Assembly (NCBI GenBank): GCA_023213395.1
Contig: CM041465.1
Location: 37,269,741 to 37,333,740 of the forward strand
Source: Cycas panzhihuaensis
Taxonomy: Eukaryota > Cycadophyta
Reading direction: 5' to 3'
Length of the DNA: 64,000 bases
A model generated the notes under the pieces. It saw nothing but the letters and a program-made list of their open reading frames with translations. It was not told the origin of the DNA and ran no database searches. Below, one piece after another: positions 33,450 to 45,830 of the stretch (positions within the stretch are counted from its first letter, which is position 1; each line of letters starts with the position of its first letter). The translations under genes were made by a program, and so were the position numbers.

Positions 33450-34488
33450 CCTAGCAGATTTTACATTTTCTTCTAATATTTTGCCCTTTTGAGAATAGAC
33501 AGTATTTTTACTGATTGAAATACCTTTGTTAAAGGTTACATCTCAAGTTACATAGATTTTTTTGGTTTTCACATCTATGTAGCGGTAGGCTTTTGACTTA
33601 GTACCATACCCAACCATGATACATTCAATGCTCTTGTTATCTAATTTTGCTCTTTTTTGAGTTGGAGTATGCACATAAGCAATGCTTCCAAAAGTTATGA
33701 GATCACTTACATTAGGTTCCTACCTGTCCATGGTTCTTCTAGAGTAATTTTGTCAAGAACTTTTGTGGGGCTTCTGTTTATCAAATAGACAACAATATTA
33801 ATTGCTTTAGTCCAATATATATTTGAGACATCTTTTTGTTTTATCATGCATCACACCATTTTTGTTATAATCATGTTCAGTCTTTCAGCTACTCCATTCG
33901 ATTGTGGAGTATATGGAGTAGTGATTTGTCTACAAATGCCATGCATTTTACAAAAAATTAAGAATTCATTCGAAACATATTCTCCTCCTCCATCTATTCT
34001 AAGTGTTTTAATCTTGTGTCCACTTTCTAGCTCAACATGATCTTTAAATTCTTTGAAGCAATCAAGGGCTTTTGATTTGCTAAAGATAAAAAATACCCAA
34101 GTCTTCCTGGTGAAATCATCTATCGATATAAAAAAATACCTGGCACCATTAATAGAGTTTGGTGTAATTGGTCCACATATATCACTATGAACCAATTCTA
34201 ATTTTTCTTTCATTCTCTAGTTACTTTCCTAAAATGGTGCTTTGTATTTCTTGCCTAACATGCAACTTTTGTAGACAAAAGAATTTATTATAAAGTTAGC
34301 AAGCAATCTTTCAACCATAGAAAGACTTTTGAGCATTTTTAACCTATCATTTGCAATATGTCCATACTGAGAATGGCATATTTCATTATTATTGTTCTAA
34401 ACAACAAAAGTTTTTACAGAAGAGACAATAGGAGTAGAAACTAATTTATAGAGGTTATCTGTTTCTATCCCTTCGACAATGATCTCAC
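33450..34488 (-). pseudogene. copia integrase and GAG-pre-integrase (D)
   Basis: A 120-codon open piece (33851-34213) has LVHSDICGPITPNS, FISIDDFTRKTW and a glycine-rich RIDGGGEYVSNEF. It continues to PYTPQSNGVAERLN, giving D, D and E in the expected order. To the right, GIETDNLYKLVS and QYGHIANDRL match the GAG-pre-integrase of copia B, then the element is cut at 34488. Confidence 0.8.
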
Positions 34489-35035
34489 TGTTAAACCTTT
34501 ATGTTTAAATGTTAAGTGTTATACTTTTATATTGTAACTTTATGTAAGGGTGCTTTATCACCTAATGTGTTAAAGTACACACCCACATTCTTTCTAGTGA
34601 TGTAATATTGTGACTTGAGGGTCAATGTACCTCTCATGCATTTTTGCAGATGTGATTGCACATGGGTCAAGGCGTGCATGTTTGACAAGTGTCAAACATG
34701 TAACCTATTAAGGTTCCTCCTTTTCTATATATTGAGACCATTTCTCATGTAGAGATGAAGAGAGTGAGGTATTGTATTGTTATGCTGCTCATTTGGATAC
34801 AAGCTAATCTTGTTATTTGGAGATAGGAACGATTCCTACTCCTCCATTTTTATTGTCTTCACATGTTTGAGTTTATGTTTGCTCAGTTGCTTGTCCTCAT
34901 AGTGTTATTGATGTGATGCCAATCATCTTGTTTTATTAGCACACTCCCTCTCGAAGAGATCCTAGGTTGTTTTTTGGTATTGGAGCACATACCACCTTCA
35001 TCATTTTATGTTAGAGCTAAATGTTGAATTCAACA
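34489..35035 (+). repeat. 5'-type LTR (composite copia)
   Basis: Begins TGTTAAACC like A1 and ends TTCAACA, with the PBS two bases on. It shares ACATTCTTTCTAGTGA and CTATATA blocks with the A1-type LTRs but is clearly divergent elsewhere. Confidence 0.8.
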
Positions 35036-35037
35036 TT

Positions 35038-35049
35038 TGGTATTAGAGC
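35038..35049 (+). other. primer-binding site (initiator tRNA-Met type)
   Basis: TGGTATTAGAGC, one mismatch to TGGTATCAGAGC, which pairs with the 3' part of plant tRNA-iMet. It lies two bases after the LTR end and confirms plus orientation. Confidence 0.8.
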
Positions 35050-37513
35050 AGATTGAAGAGGAGTACTTGCTATTTGTAGGCTTGAGGAAGTGGCACCAAA
35101 TCCTTAGTGATGATCTTCGCTCTCTGAAGGCGATCCAAAGCCAAGTTTGGTTATACTTTCTGCAATTTCTCATTATTTCAAAGTGTTTGTAGGCTAGAAA
35201 TTAATAAATTTAATTTTTGAAATTTTTTCTGAGATTTATTTTGTATTTACAACAAAGGTAATAGGAAAACATCATTGTTTTTTCTATTGTTTGCATAAAA
35301 AAAAAAATTGTTTTGCGGGTTTTTTCTTAGTGAATCAATAGGTTCTTAGCTTGGTTCACCCTCAGCTGGCCATAAAGTCACTATATTTGCTCATTCTTAG
35401 CTCGTATCTAGACATGGTGACTTCATATTGAGCTAGGGTAGAATTTTCATGAAGTTAGGCGAATCTTGCAGAGGAAAACCACTCTGTTTCACTCTTTGCT
35501 TATGTTGATTCTTCTTTGGAGGCTTTCTACACCTACATTTACCCTGGTTGTAGTGATTAGGAGAGTGAAAGCGCAGTTATGAAGGATTTTTAGCCCTACA
35601 GTTGTTCGTCCATCTTCCATTGGCCGTGCACCCTCACGAATAGTCGATCGGCTCTCGTTTCTTCCGTACTCCACCATTCATCACAAAATTTGAGCAGACC
35701 CTTTGTTAGGTCCAAACTGAGCCACACCTAAAAATTCATCTCAATAGGATGCTTCTATGAGGAGATCAAAACCCCTGTTGATTGGATTTCACCCATGCAC
35801 CGCTAGTTTCATTTTTACAGAAAAATTTCGTATTTTTCACTTTGTCGTTATAACCATAGGTTATAACATTTAGAATATTCCACAAGTATTCCATTTTTCT
35901 TAATCTTTTTTTTCTAAAGTTTTCCTTAAAGTGTTTTTTATTATATTTTGTCATTTCTAAGGGAAAAACACTTCAATATTTTATTTTTTGAGTTAATTAG
36001 CACACTAAAAAAATTGCAATTGTGTTATTTTATTCAAAAACTAGTGATTTAACATGTTTTTGTACTTTTAGTGGCAAATTCACATTGTACAAGTAGTTTT
36101 TAAGGCTCCCTGTGAGGTGTACTCTTAGTTCTAAGTCATAAAAAGGGCTAAAAGTTACTCTTGTTTAATATAAATATCACTTATTTTAGTGTGGGTTAGG
36201 ACTACTTAAAGTCCTAATGGTGTTTTGGTGGCATGATTACTTGGCATATGTAATTAAATTTAGCATTAAGTGGTTGTTTTTGTACTTAAAAAACGAACCC
36301 ACTTCAAGCACTACAAGCAAGGAACATTTCTTCATTTGTCACTTTGTACTTTTTTTAGTTTTTAGTGGTCTTTGATCAACACTTATAGTGTTTATTTCAA
36401 GCACTCAAGCAACGTTTTTAAAAGCATTTTGTATCAAGTCTTTCAAGCACTTGTAAAGTAGCATTATCATCTCTCTTAAGCAATTTATTTTAATCAACTT
36501 AAACCCTTAAAAAATTGCTTAAAATCTTTGTTGGATAGGCCCAAAAAAGGTTAAAACCTTTCCTCTATATCTCAAGCTTGGTGCATTCCCTAGGGGACCA
36601 ATCGACCATACAGTTAGTGCATGACAATTGAAATCTTTTGAAGCAAAGGAGGTTTGAAAAGGGTGTTCTTGGAGCTGTGAACTCAAGGGAAAGCACAGCC
36701 CATGCAAATCAACCCTAACTTGTTCGTTCTAAACATGATATTGGCCAACTGTAGGATCTATTTGAAAGATCGGGGTTGGACCAACTCATTGCCTAGCCCT
36801 CCTCTTTTTAAATTACTCTCTCCAGTTGTTGGATCTTCCTTGTAAGATCAGGGTTGTTGGTGTGTTTGTGGGTGGAACTTAAATAACGAATGCCTTGAGT
36901 TTCCAAGTCATTTTTTAGTTACAAGAGCATTCTTAAACAACTTTAACATAATTGTAATCATAAATATGCTTAATTCAAGCCACATTAAGTTAACAGGACA
37001 AGATAACCTTCAAGAATGGAAAAAATAAACAAAAAATTTACTTATCATGAATGAGTTTTGGACTTATGTATCTGGGAAAAATTCCAAACATGTTCCTTTT
37101 GAAAGCTCAACATATAGCAATGTAATCATTTATCTTAATCTTGTTTTAGTTGTTGCTTAGTGCATTCCTTAGGGGACCAACCGACTGTACGATCAATGCA
37201 CAATAATTGAGATTAATCTTAGAAAAAAGGAGGTTCGAAAAAGGGTGTTATTGGAGTTGTGAATCCTAAGAAAAGCACGGTACAATCATGCAAATCAACC
37301 CTACCTCACTTGCCCTAGATTTGACTTGGCCAATTATTGGTTCTATTTAGAAAGATCAGGGTTAGACCAACTCTTTGCCTAACCCTCCATTTCTTGTTCA
37401 CTCTCTTCAATTGTTGGATCTTCATTGTAAGATTAGGGTTGTTGGTGTGCTTGAAGGTGGAAAGTGGCGAAAGCCTTGAGTTTCCAAGTCATTTGTTAGC
37501 TTCAAGAACCTTT
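35050..37513 (+). other. long leader of the composite copia element
   Basis: About 2.5 kb with no sustained ORF. Its 3' part contains the first copy of a 578-bp tandem duplication that includes a gag start (36579-37156). The rest is AT-rich with no recognised gene. Confidence 0.5.
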
Positions 37514-37690
37514 TTAAACAACTTTAACATCACGACTGCTATCAATATGCTCAATGTATGTACTATCAAGTTGAATGGACAAGATAACTTTTAAGAATGA
37601 AAAAGGCAAACTAAAAATTTGTTGATTATTAATGAATTTTGGAGCTTTGTATTTGGGACCAATCCCAAACCTGTTCCACATAAGAGTCCA
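36579..37690 (+). repeat. tandem duplication of leader plus gag start, period about 578 bp
   Basis: Copy 1 starts near GTGCATTCCCTAGGGGACCA (36580), copy 2 near GTGCATTCCTTAGGGGACCA (37158). Parallel landmarks at the same offset include TTGGCCAA, AGATC(A/G)GGGTT(G/A)GACCAAC, TTGTTGGATCTTC, CCTTGAGTTTCCAAGTCATT, ACAACTTTAACAT and ACAAGATAAC. Both copies include the first gag codons, and both are broken. Confidence 0.85.
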
Positions 37691-37752
37691 CTTGATAAAA
37701 ATATTATTATTCAACCTGATCCTGCTTTGGTTGCCGCATGGGAAGCTAAAGA
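37514..37752 (+). pseudogene. copia gag, 5' exon-like part before insertion B
   Basis: Gag N-terminus with IKLNGQDNF, INEFWSFVFGTNPKP and DPALVAAWEAKD, with early stops. The reading continues directly after insertion B as EIALVFIHMIVDSN at 48065, showing that B landed in the gag gene. Confidence 0.8.
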
Positions 37753-37939
37753 TGTTAAGATATTAACACAGATTGGAGAAAAACTTGTGTTGTTATTATG
37801 AGAGATGAACTCTATATATACAAAATGAAATTGTAACCACCATGTATCTGGATGACACATGGCATGCATATATTTATGTTACATGAATAGGTGTCTAAAT
37901 GACTCTTAATTTTCCTAGATAAAACATTATATTCTAACA
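37753..37939 (-). repeat. 3' LTR of copia B
   Basis: TGTTAAGATATTAACA..TTCTAACA, followed by the minus-strand polypurine tract (plus strand CCCTCTCTTAATG). Confidence 0.9.
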
Positions 37940-37982
37940 CCCTCTCTTAATGTTTTATCAATCCTATTTTGTCTCTAAGAGC

Positions 37983-38522
37983 TTAAAATTTATCTTTGCT
38001 AAGTGGCTTCGTTAAGATGTCTACAATCTGCTTGTTCGTTGGACAGTATGTCAGATCAATTTCTTTGCTTTGGACCTTTTCCCGTATGAAGTGATGATGC
38101 ACTTCAATGTGCTTTGTTCGAGCATGAAAAATTGGATTTTTGGTTAGCTTGATGGCACTCTGATTGTCATAGAACAAAGTTGTTGAGTCATTTTGGTGTT
38201 GATCCAAATCTGTTAGAAGTTGTCTTAACCAAATTGCTTGACACGTTGCACTAACTGCTGACTTATATTCAACATCTATGGAAGAGAGAACAACTGTAGG
38301 TTGTCTTTTGCTACTCCAGGAAATTGCAGCTGATCCAAGAAAAAAATAGTAACCACTTGTTGATCTTCTTTTTTCTTTGTCTCTTGCCCAATCTGAATCA
38401 AAATATCCAGTTAATTTGTTTGATTTCAATCTAGGATATGTGAGTTTCAGATTTGTTATTCCTTTTAGATATCTAAGTATTCTTTTTGTAGCTTTCCAAT
38501 GTTTCACCTTTGGATCTTGCAT
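37983..38522 (-). pseudogene. copia RNase H (B)
   Basis: A 179-codon open piece with WKATKRILRYLKGI, SDWARDKEKRRSTSGY, ISWSSKRQPTVVLSS, YDNQSAIKLTKNPIFHARTK, HIEVHHHFIREKV and a DILTKPLSKDKF end. The core is largely intact; the upstream join to RT near 38525-38600 has a stop. Confidence 0.85.
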
Positions 38523-38597
38523 ATACCTAGAAACTAGACTTACTGAATAAGATATATTAGGTCTAGTTGTTGTTAGGTATATTGGGCTACCGATCTA

Positions 38598-39488
38598 CTA
38601 CCTATATAAAGTTCCATTAACTCCAGCTTCCCTTACATCTGGAGTAAGATCACAATTGATCTCCATTGGTGTTATACAATTGTTGCTCTCTTCCATTTTA
38701 AATTTTGTTAGCAAATTTTTAATATATCTACTTTGAGACAAGGAGATTGAATCTTGTTTTTTATCAACCTCTATTCCTAGATAGTAGTTCAGAAGCACCA
38801 AATCTGTCATCTCAAAACCTTTTTCTAATTGAGTTCTTATATCAGCTATAGACTCTGTATCACTACCTATAAGTATCATATCATCCACATATACTACAAT
38901 GATAGTGATTAATCTTTGTCTTCGCTTTACGTATAAACTAAAGTCGGAGTTGCACCTGTGAAAGCCATTCTAGGTGAGGTACTTATCTAATTTGGCATAC
39001 CAGGCTTTTAGAGCTTGTTTTAGCCCATATAGTGCCTTTTTTAGTCTGCAAACTAGATTTTCTTGCCTGTTTTGCACATACCCTTCTGGCTATTTCATGT
39101 AAACTTCTTTTTCAAGTTCACCATTTAGAAATGCACTCTTCACATCTAACTGATAGATTTTCCAGTTATGTTGAGCTGGCAATGCAATTATCACTCTCAC
39201 AGTGTCCAATTTGGCTACTCGTGAGAATGTCTCTTCATAGTCTATTCCAATCGTCTATGTATAGCCTTTGGCTACTAGCTTGGCCTTATACCTGTTTATT
39301 TTGCCATTAGCATTCTCCTTTATCATGTATACCCATTTGCAATTAACTACTGGCTTGCCATCAGGTAATTTTACCAATTCCCATGTTTGAGTTTTGGAGA
39401 TTGATTGCATTTTTGAATCCATTACAGCTTGCCAATCTTTATGTCCTTTTGCTTCTTCAAATGATTGTGGCTCTATGTTGGTGAACAA
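38598..39488 (-). pseudogene. copia reverse transcriptase (B)
   Basis: Pieces match copia RT: INRYKAKLVAKGYT near the N-terminus (39255-39300), a central part in broken frames, and MDDMILIGSDTESIADIRTQL with FEMTDLVLLNYYLGIEV at the C-terminal side. The YVDD box reads MDDM just after a frame break, so the catalytic segment is at an interruption. Confidence 0.8.
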
Positions 39489-39756
39489 GCCTTAATGCTT
39501 TTGGCTTCTTGTCCTATGAGTATATAGATCTCCTTTACCTTCTTCGATGGTCTTGAGGTACCTTTTTTTCTTTCTTTCTTTCTTCTTCAGTGACAGAGCT
39601 TTTGGTAGATACCTCTTCTTCAGTGAGTGAACTTTCATGAGACTGTGAATCCCTCTCTGACTCATCTGTTTCTATATCTTCAAAAGTAACCCTAGAAACT
39701 TCTTCTGTAGGAAGCTCTTCTTGAGGTATTCTCTTGGGTGTTTATTCAAGTATTTG

Positions 39757-40813
39757 CTAAATTGAAGCATCTTTCACAAGATCATCTTCATTAAAGACCA
39801 CATCTCTTCTTATATAGATCTTATTTGTTCTAGGATCTATACATTTATAGGACTTAGAATTCTTGCTATAGCCAATCATTATACATACTAGAAGTTTTGA
39901 GTCAAGTTTAGATCTTTTATTATCTGGTACATGAACAAATGCTTGACTTCCAAAAACTTTCAAATTACTTATATCTGGTTTCATGCCTGTGTAGGCTTCT
40001 TTAGGAGTAATTTGATCCAAGGCCTTTATAGGACTCTAGTTTATGAGATAGCCAATTGTGCAAACTGCCTCTGCCCAGTATGTTTTTGAGACCTTCCTTT
40101 CTTTGATCATGCTGTGAGTCATTTCCCTAATTGTCCTATTTTTGCGTTCTACAACTCCATTGGATTGAGGTGTGTGTGGAGTTGTAATTTGTCTGTGTAT
40201 TCCACGATCTTTACAATAATTCCAAAAATCTTTTGATATGTATTCTCCTCCACCATCTAACCTGATACACTTTATTTTAAGTCTGGATTCAACTCAATTT
40301 TAGCCTTAAATTCTTTAAATTTTTCGAAAACCTCAGATTTACTGTAGAGAAAGCAAATCCAAGTTTTCCTAGATAAGTCATCAATGGACGTTAGAAGTAT
40401 CTAGCACCATTTATTGAACTTTGTGTAAGAGGACCACACAAATCTGTATGCATCAGTTCTAAGTTGTTTTTAGCTCGTCGTTCATTTGTCTTAAAAGGGA
40501 AATGATGTTGTTTTCTAAGCAAACAACTTTTTCAAACAAAGTGCTGAAATGAAATATTAGGAAGACCATCAACTATTTTTTATTTTTATAGCTGAGCTAA
40601 CGTATCAAAGGAGATATGCCCATACTTCAAATGCCACCGTTTATTATTATCAGTATTGACTGCAATACATGTTTTTACATCTTTATTAGTTGTTACAAGA
40701 TTAGAGAGTAACCTATACAAGTCATTATTTTCTATTCCTTTAGCAATTACAACACCATTTTTCTTCATGTCCAAGATGTAACAGTGTCCTCCATCATCAA
40801 AGACAGTCCTCAA
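39757..40813 (-). pseudogene. copia integrase and GAG-pre-integrase (B)
   Basis: The GAG-pre-integrase piece (40586-40813) has NDLYRLLSNLVTTNKD and KRWHLKYGHISFDTLAQL. The catalytic core at 40050-40540 is in broken frames with DLCGPLTQ- and PYTP-type remnants. The C-terminal piece (39757-40020) has FGSQAFVHVPDNKRSKLDSK and YKCIDPRTNKIYIRRDVVF. Confidence 0.75.
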
Positions 40814-42038
40814 TTTTTTCTTTCCTAACTAGGAGATAGGAAGCAATTTTCGACCCAGGTACAAAAAGCACATTACCGATTTTCTATACAACACCTTTTA
40901 TTTTGACAGCTATAGTTCCGACCCCTTTGATGTTTAATGGGTACTTATCCCCTAACTTGACGGATTTTTTAGCAAAGTAGGGTTTTAGGGATTTGAACCA
41001 ATCCCCACGTCCTATCATATGCCTTGATGCTCCAGAGTTAATGTATTACACCTCTTCGTCCTTGAGACTAGTTGTGAGCGCAACAATGAATGCAATTTCT
41101 CCTTCATCTTCATCATCTTGCTCTTTGCTATAGTTCCCTATAGGGCATTTCCCTCTTTGGATTTCAACTCTTCTTTGTGAGCATTGATAGGGATAATGCC
41201 CAAGTTGGCCACAGTGATAACAAACGTCAAAAGCCTTGCAACTGCTTGAAAAATGGCCCGATTTCCCACAGTTGAAGCATACCCTTGCTTCTTTAGGTGG
41301 AAGGTTGTGTCCTAGTCCTTGACTCTCTTGCCACCTTCCACGGGATGGAATTTTGATATCTAGGCCTTGTGTGCGACCGCGAACTTGCCCCCTTCCTGTG
41401 GGTCCAAGATGAAGTTTAGTTACAAATGCATCTTCTATCTCTGTTTCATCTTCATAACGTTTATTTCTTTGTTCCTATCTCAGCAATAAACCTGTCAAAT
41501 TATCAAGCGTCATTGTATTGATTTGATCATTGTTGATTATTGTATTGATTGTGACATCAAAGGACTTCAAAAGTTTGCCGGCTATCATCTTCACAATCTC
41601 CTATTCTGAGATGTTTGCCCCGGCACTTGGTAGGTCATTTCTGACTGAGATGACCTTATGGATGAATTCTGAAATTGTTTCAGTGTCTTTCATGTATAAC
41701 TTAAACAGCTCTTCTTTTAGGGCGATGATTCTTGCCCAAGTTTTTTGGCTATACATACTTTTGAACGTCTTCCAAATTGCTAAGGAGGAGTTTAGTTTCT
41801 CAACATAGATGAGAAGAGGATCGGAGATTGATAGCTTTAACAGTATTACTCCTGCATTGTCCCTTTCTTCCCAGTTGGTTTGAGCAGTGCCAACAACTGT
41901 AGGCTTGGCGTCAGATCCAATGGCTATACCCCAGGCATTTTTAGCCCTTAACAGAGTTTCTACTTTAATTTTCCAAATATGATAATTGTTTTCAGTCAAT
42001 TTATCTTGCTCATTGAGGGCTAGAATGGAAGAAGCCAT
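40814..42038 (-). pseudogene. copia gag-protease (B)
   Basis: Gag begins near ATG 42036-42038 (MASSILALNEQDKL), with NNYHIWKIKVETLLRAKNAW and WEERDNAGVILLKLSISD. It runs to a stop at 41601, then continues in pieces with two CCHC knuckles (CFNCGKSGHFSSSC, CYHCGQLGHYPYQC). The protease active site reads YINSGASRHM, with the catalytic Asp replaced by Asn, and an adjacent stop replaces the usual Trp. Inactive. Confidence 0.82.
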
Positions 42039-42574
42039 CATACAACTATGAATGAAATGATGAGCAGGCTTGATTTTGATTGGAGGATGCCTATCTGTAC
42101 AACTATACAGATTGCCGTACAAAATTCAAGTGTACGGATATGAGATGAAAAGTACCTCAAACTGAAGCTCTTTCCGAGCACAGTCCAAATATATAGGTGG
42201 TTTTGGCAGATACCTTACGATCTGAGAGCAATCTTCTTCGAAATCCCTAGAGGGGCGACTAGAGTTTTATAAACAAATTCCCAAATCTTAAAAAATATGC
42301 AAAAAATCTCTTCATAATAGGTCTTAACAGATTCGTATTAATAGAGGAGAGATGATTCAATGATTTTTACCCAAGAGTAAAGTAGGATTTTTTAGAAATC
42401 AGAGTTTCCTCCTTCAAACCTGCGTGCCTAAAAAAGTGGTAAGAACACCCTCAAAATGAGCTCTGATCACTTCAATGTAGAAAGGAAAAATGACGAGGAT
42501 ATTGAGATCTATAATCTAGAAAAGTTTGGTGAGAATCTGAGCACTTGGATTTTTCTTGTTCGTATGATTGTTCT

Positions 42575-42771
42575 TGTAGAACACCCTAATACACAATCAA
42601 TGTAATACAGTTCCTTGATTGATATCATGTATTGAGTACATATATATACAAGTTGTACAATGTAACCGACTCTTGAACAAGTGACACATGTCTTACACGT
42701 CTACATATACATAAAGGGGGAATATGACTCTCAAGTGTTTATAATCCTAGATGAAACATTATATCCTAACA
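42575..42771 (-). repeat. 3' LTR of copia C
   Basis: TGTAGAACACCC..TATCCTAACA, next to the minus-strand polypurine tract (plus strand CCCTCTCTTAATG), the same tract as in B. Confidence 0.92.
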
Positions 42772-42789
42772 CCCTCTCTTAATGTTTCA

Positions 42790-43460
42790 TCCTTTCAATC
42801 CCAACTTGTTTGTGACAATTAGGAACCTGTCTCTGTTGAGAGGTTTTGTCAGGATGTTTGCAATTTGATCATTTGTCGAGCAGTATATCTAGACCACTTC
42901 TTTGTTTTGAACCATTTCTCTTATGAAGTGATGTTGTACCTCTATGTGTTTTGTTCTAGCATGTAAAACTGAATTTTTTGTTAGTTTGATTGCACTTTGA
43001 CTGTCACAGAACAAGGTTGTTGGACCCTTTTGTGGTTGATCCAAGCCAAATAGGAGTTGCCGGAGCCAGATTGCTTCACAGGTAGCACTGATTGCTGACT
43101 TATATTCTGCTTCATTTGATGAGAGGGCTACAATGGGTCGCCTCTTGTCAGCTCGAGAAATTGTCAGCTCCTAGAAAAATACAGTGTCTGCTTGTTGATT
43201 TTCTTTCCTTCTTGTCTCTGGCCCAGTATGAATCACAATATCCTATTAATTCATTTTCTCTTTGTCTCGAGTATATGAGTTTTAAGTCTTTTGATCCCTT
43301 TAGATATCTGAGGATCCTTTTCGCAGCTTTCTAATGCCTGATCTTGGGATCCTACATACACCTTGAAAGGAGACTAACTGCATAAGAAATGTCTAGTCTG
43401 GTGGCTGTTAGATATATGAGGTTACCAATTCCTCCATTTTGAACTTCAGAAGCAGATTTT
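42790..43460 (-). pseudogene. copia RNase H (C)
   Basis: Read on the minus strand in broken frames: the CEAIWLRQLLFGLDQP-type region near 43050, the VLHARTKHIEVQHHFIRE-like block near 42950 and an end near 42800. Several stops; no long open piece survives. Confidence 0.7.
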
Positions 43461-43464
43461 TGAT

Positions 43465-44706
43465 TTATCTGATTTGTGACAATGTGCATGAGTCCTTTTC
43501 TTGTCCTACTTCAATTCCCAAGTAATAGCTTAACAGACCTAAATCTGTCATTTCAAAACCTTTTTTTAGTTGTGCTCTTATCTGTTCAATTGACTCGGCA
43601 TCACTGCCTGTAATGATCATGTCATCAACATAAATGGTGATGATTGTTATCAAACCACGTTTTCTTTTAGTGTACAGGCTTGAATCTAAGTTGCTTCTAG
43701 AGAATCCATTTTGAATCAAGAACTTATCTAATTTGGCGTACCAGGCTCTTGGGGCTTGTTTTAACCTATATGGAGCCTTTTTTAACTTGCAAACCAAATT
43801 TTCTTTACCTGGAAGAACAAATCCTTCTGGTTGTTTCATATAAACTTCGTCTTCAAGATCACCATTCAGAAATGCACTTTTTAAATCCAATTGATAAATT
43901 TTCTAATTATTTTGGGCTGCCATAGCTATAACTGTTCTTACAATATTTAATTTGGCTACTAGAGAAAAAGTTTCTTTGTAGTCTATCCCATGAGTTTGGG
44001 TATACCCTTTCGCAACCAAGCAAGCTTTATATTTGTTGATTTTTTCCATTGGCATCTTCTTTGATTTTGTACACCCATTTGCAATTTACAACAGACTTAC
44101 CAGGGGGTAATTCTACCAAATCCCATGTTTGATTTCTGGTGATTGATTCCATCTCTTCATTCATTGCAGCATCCCAATTTCTCTGTCATTTTGCTTTTCA
44201 AAAGTTTGAGGCTCTAAACTCATGATCAGAGCCTGGTGCTTCTGACTTCTTATTTTATGATCATACATATCTCCTTTACTTTCCTCAATGGTTTTAAGAT
44301 ACCATCTAGGAACTTTCTTTGTCTTTTCATTTTGCTCAACTTCTATGCTTGTTTCATTTGGTTGCAATTCTTCTTCTCTGTAAACTGAAGTACTTTGAGG
44401 TGCCCTCTCTTCATCTTCAGTCTCTGAGTGTTTTGAAATAATCTCTGATACTTCTTCAACTGGAAGTTGAAGTTGTATTTTTTCATCTTGAGGATGATCA
44501 ATTGTTTTTTCGATTATAGTATTTCCTGCACTTTGTGATTTACTGAATACTACATCTCTGCTTATATAGACCTTATTTGTTTTGAGGTCTATACATTTGT
44601 ATGCTTTTGAATTTTTACTATAACCTACCATTATACATTCTATGCTTTTGGGAGTCAAGTTTTGACCTTCTTTTGTCTGGAATATGAACAAATGCTTTGC
44701 AACCAA
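43465..44706 (-). pseudogene. copia reverse transcriptase and integrase C-terminus (C)
   Basis: A 141-codon piece (43465-43890) holds MDLKSAFLNGDLEDEVYMKQ, LKQAPRAWYAKLDKFLIQNG, the intact catalytic box IYVDDMIITGSD and FEMTDLGLLSYYLGIEV. The preceding piece (44161-44706) covers SIECIMVGYSKNSKAYKC, the acidic linker and LEPQTFE at the RT start. The segment between them (43890-44160) is frame-broken. Confidence 0.85.
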
Positions 44707-44709
44707 AAA

Positions 44710-45830
44710 TTTTTAGATTACTTACATTAGGTTTGATGTCAGACCGTGCTTCCTCTAGTGTTGTTTGGTTCAACACTTTTGTTGGACTCCTGTTAATGAG
44801 GTATCCTGCTGTGTTAACTGCTTCTGCTCAGTACACTTTTGAGATTTGACTTTCTTCGAACATGCAACGGGCTATCTCCATTATTGTCCTATTTATTCGT
44901 TCTGCAATTCCATTTGATTGTGGAGTATATGGAGTAGTGAATTGGCGTTTGATCCCCTGCGCTTTGCAAAAGTTTAAAAATTCTTTTGATATGTATTCTC
45001 CTTTGCCATCTGATCTAATGCATTTTACCTTTTCTCCTGATTCCAATTCAACCTTTGCTTTGAATTCTTTGAATTTTTCAAATACTTTAGATATGCAATA
45101 TAAGAAGTAAATTAAGGTTTTCCTGAAGAAGTCATCAATGAAAGTCAAGAAATATCTAGCACTATTGACAGAGTAGGGCGTAAGAGGACCACATAGATCA
45201 GTGTATACCAGTTCCAACTTGCTTCGTGTTCGCTATTCATTAGATTTGAATGGGAGTCTATGTTGTTTTCCAAGCATGCAACGTTTGCATATAATATGCT
45301 AAAAGGAAATATTAAGAAGACCTTTGACCATTTTTTATTTTTGCAATTGCATCAACCTATCAAAGGAGATATGTCTGTATTTCAAATGCCACAACTTGCT
45401 ATTATTAGTGTCAACTGCAGTACATGCCTTTTCATTGAAAGTTAAAGATTTGGAAAGTAACTTGTAAAGGTCGTTACTTTCTACACCTTTGGCAATTAAA
45501 GCACCTCCATTTTTCATATCTAAAATACAACATAAACCATCTTCATCAAATACAGTTTTTAGCTTTTTCTTTCTTAGCTGAGAAACTGAGAGAAGAGTTT
45601 TTTTCAGACCAGGAACAAAAAGTACATGACCAATTTTTTGTATTCCTCCTTTAATCTCAATAGCAACAGTGCTAACGCCTTTGATTTGGAGAGGGAATTT
45701 ATCTCCTAGTTCAACTGATTTGTAAGATAAGAGAGGTTTTAGGGATTCAAACCAATCTTCTCGTCCAGTCATGTGTCTGGATGGACCTGAGTCGATGTAC
45801 CAAACTTCTTCATCACCTTGACCAGCTGGG
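44710..45830 (-). pseudogene. copia protease, GAG-pre-integrase and integrase core (C)
   Basis: The protease active site keeps WYIDSGPSRHMTG (about 45790). GAG-pre-integrase follows with SNDLYKLLSKSLTFNEK and LWHLKYRHISFD. The integrase core (44828-45217) shows D in YTDLCGPLTPYS, D in IRSDGKGEYIS and E in PQSNGIAERINRT. The pieces are open but in different frames, with stops between them. Confidence 0.85.

Larger units (their letters stand above)
31464..34488 (-). mobile_element. Ty1/copia element D, 5' truncated
   Basis: Minus-strand copia fragment. The left end is a 3' LTR ending TTTAACA at 31681, followed by a polypurine tract (plus strand CCCTCCCTTAA), then RNase H, RT, linker and integrase going right. 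It stops at 34488 inside the GAG-pre-integrase region, where the plus-strand LTR of the composite element begins. The pol order and LTR-end motif resemble copia B and C, so it belongs to a related family but is older and full of stops. Confidence 0.8.
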
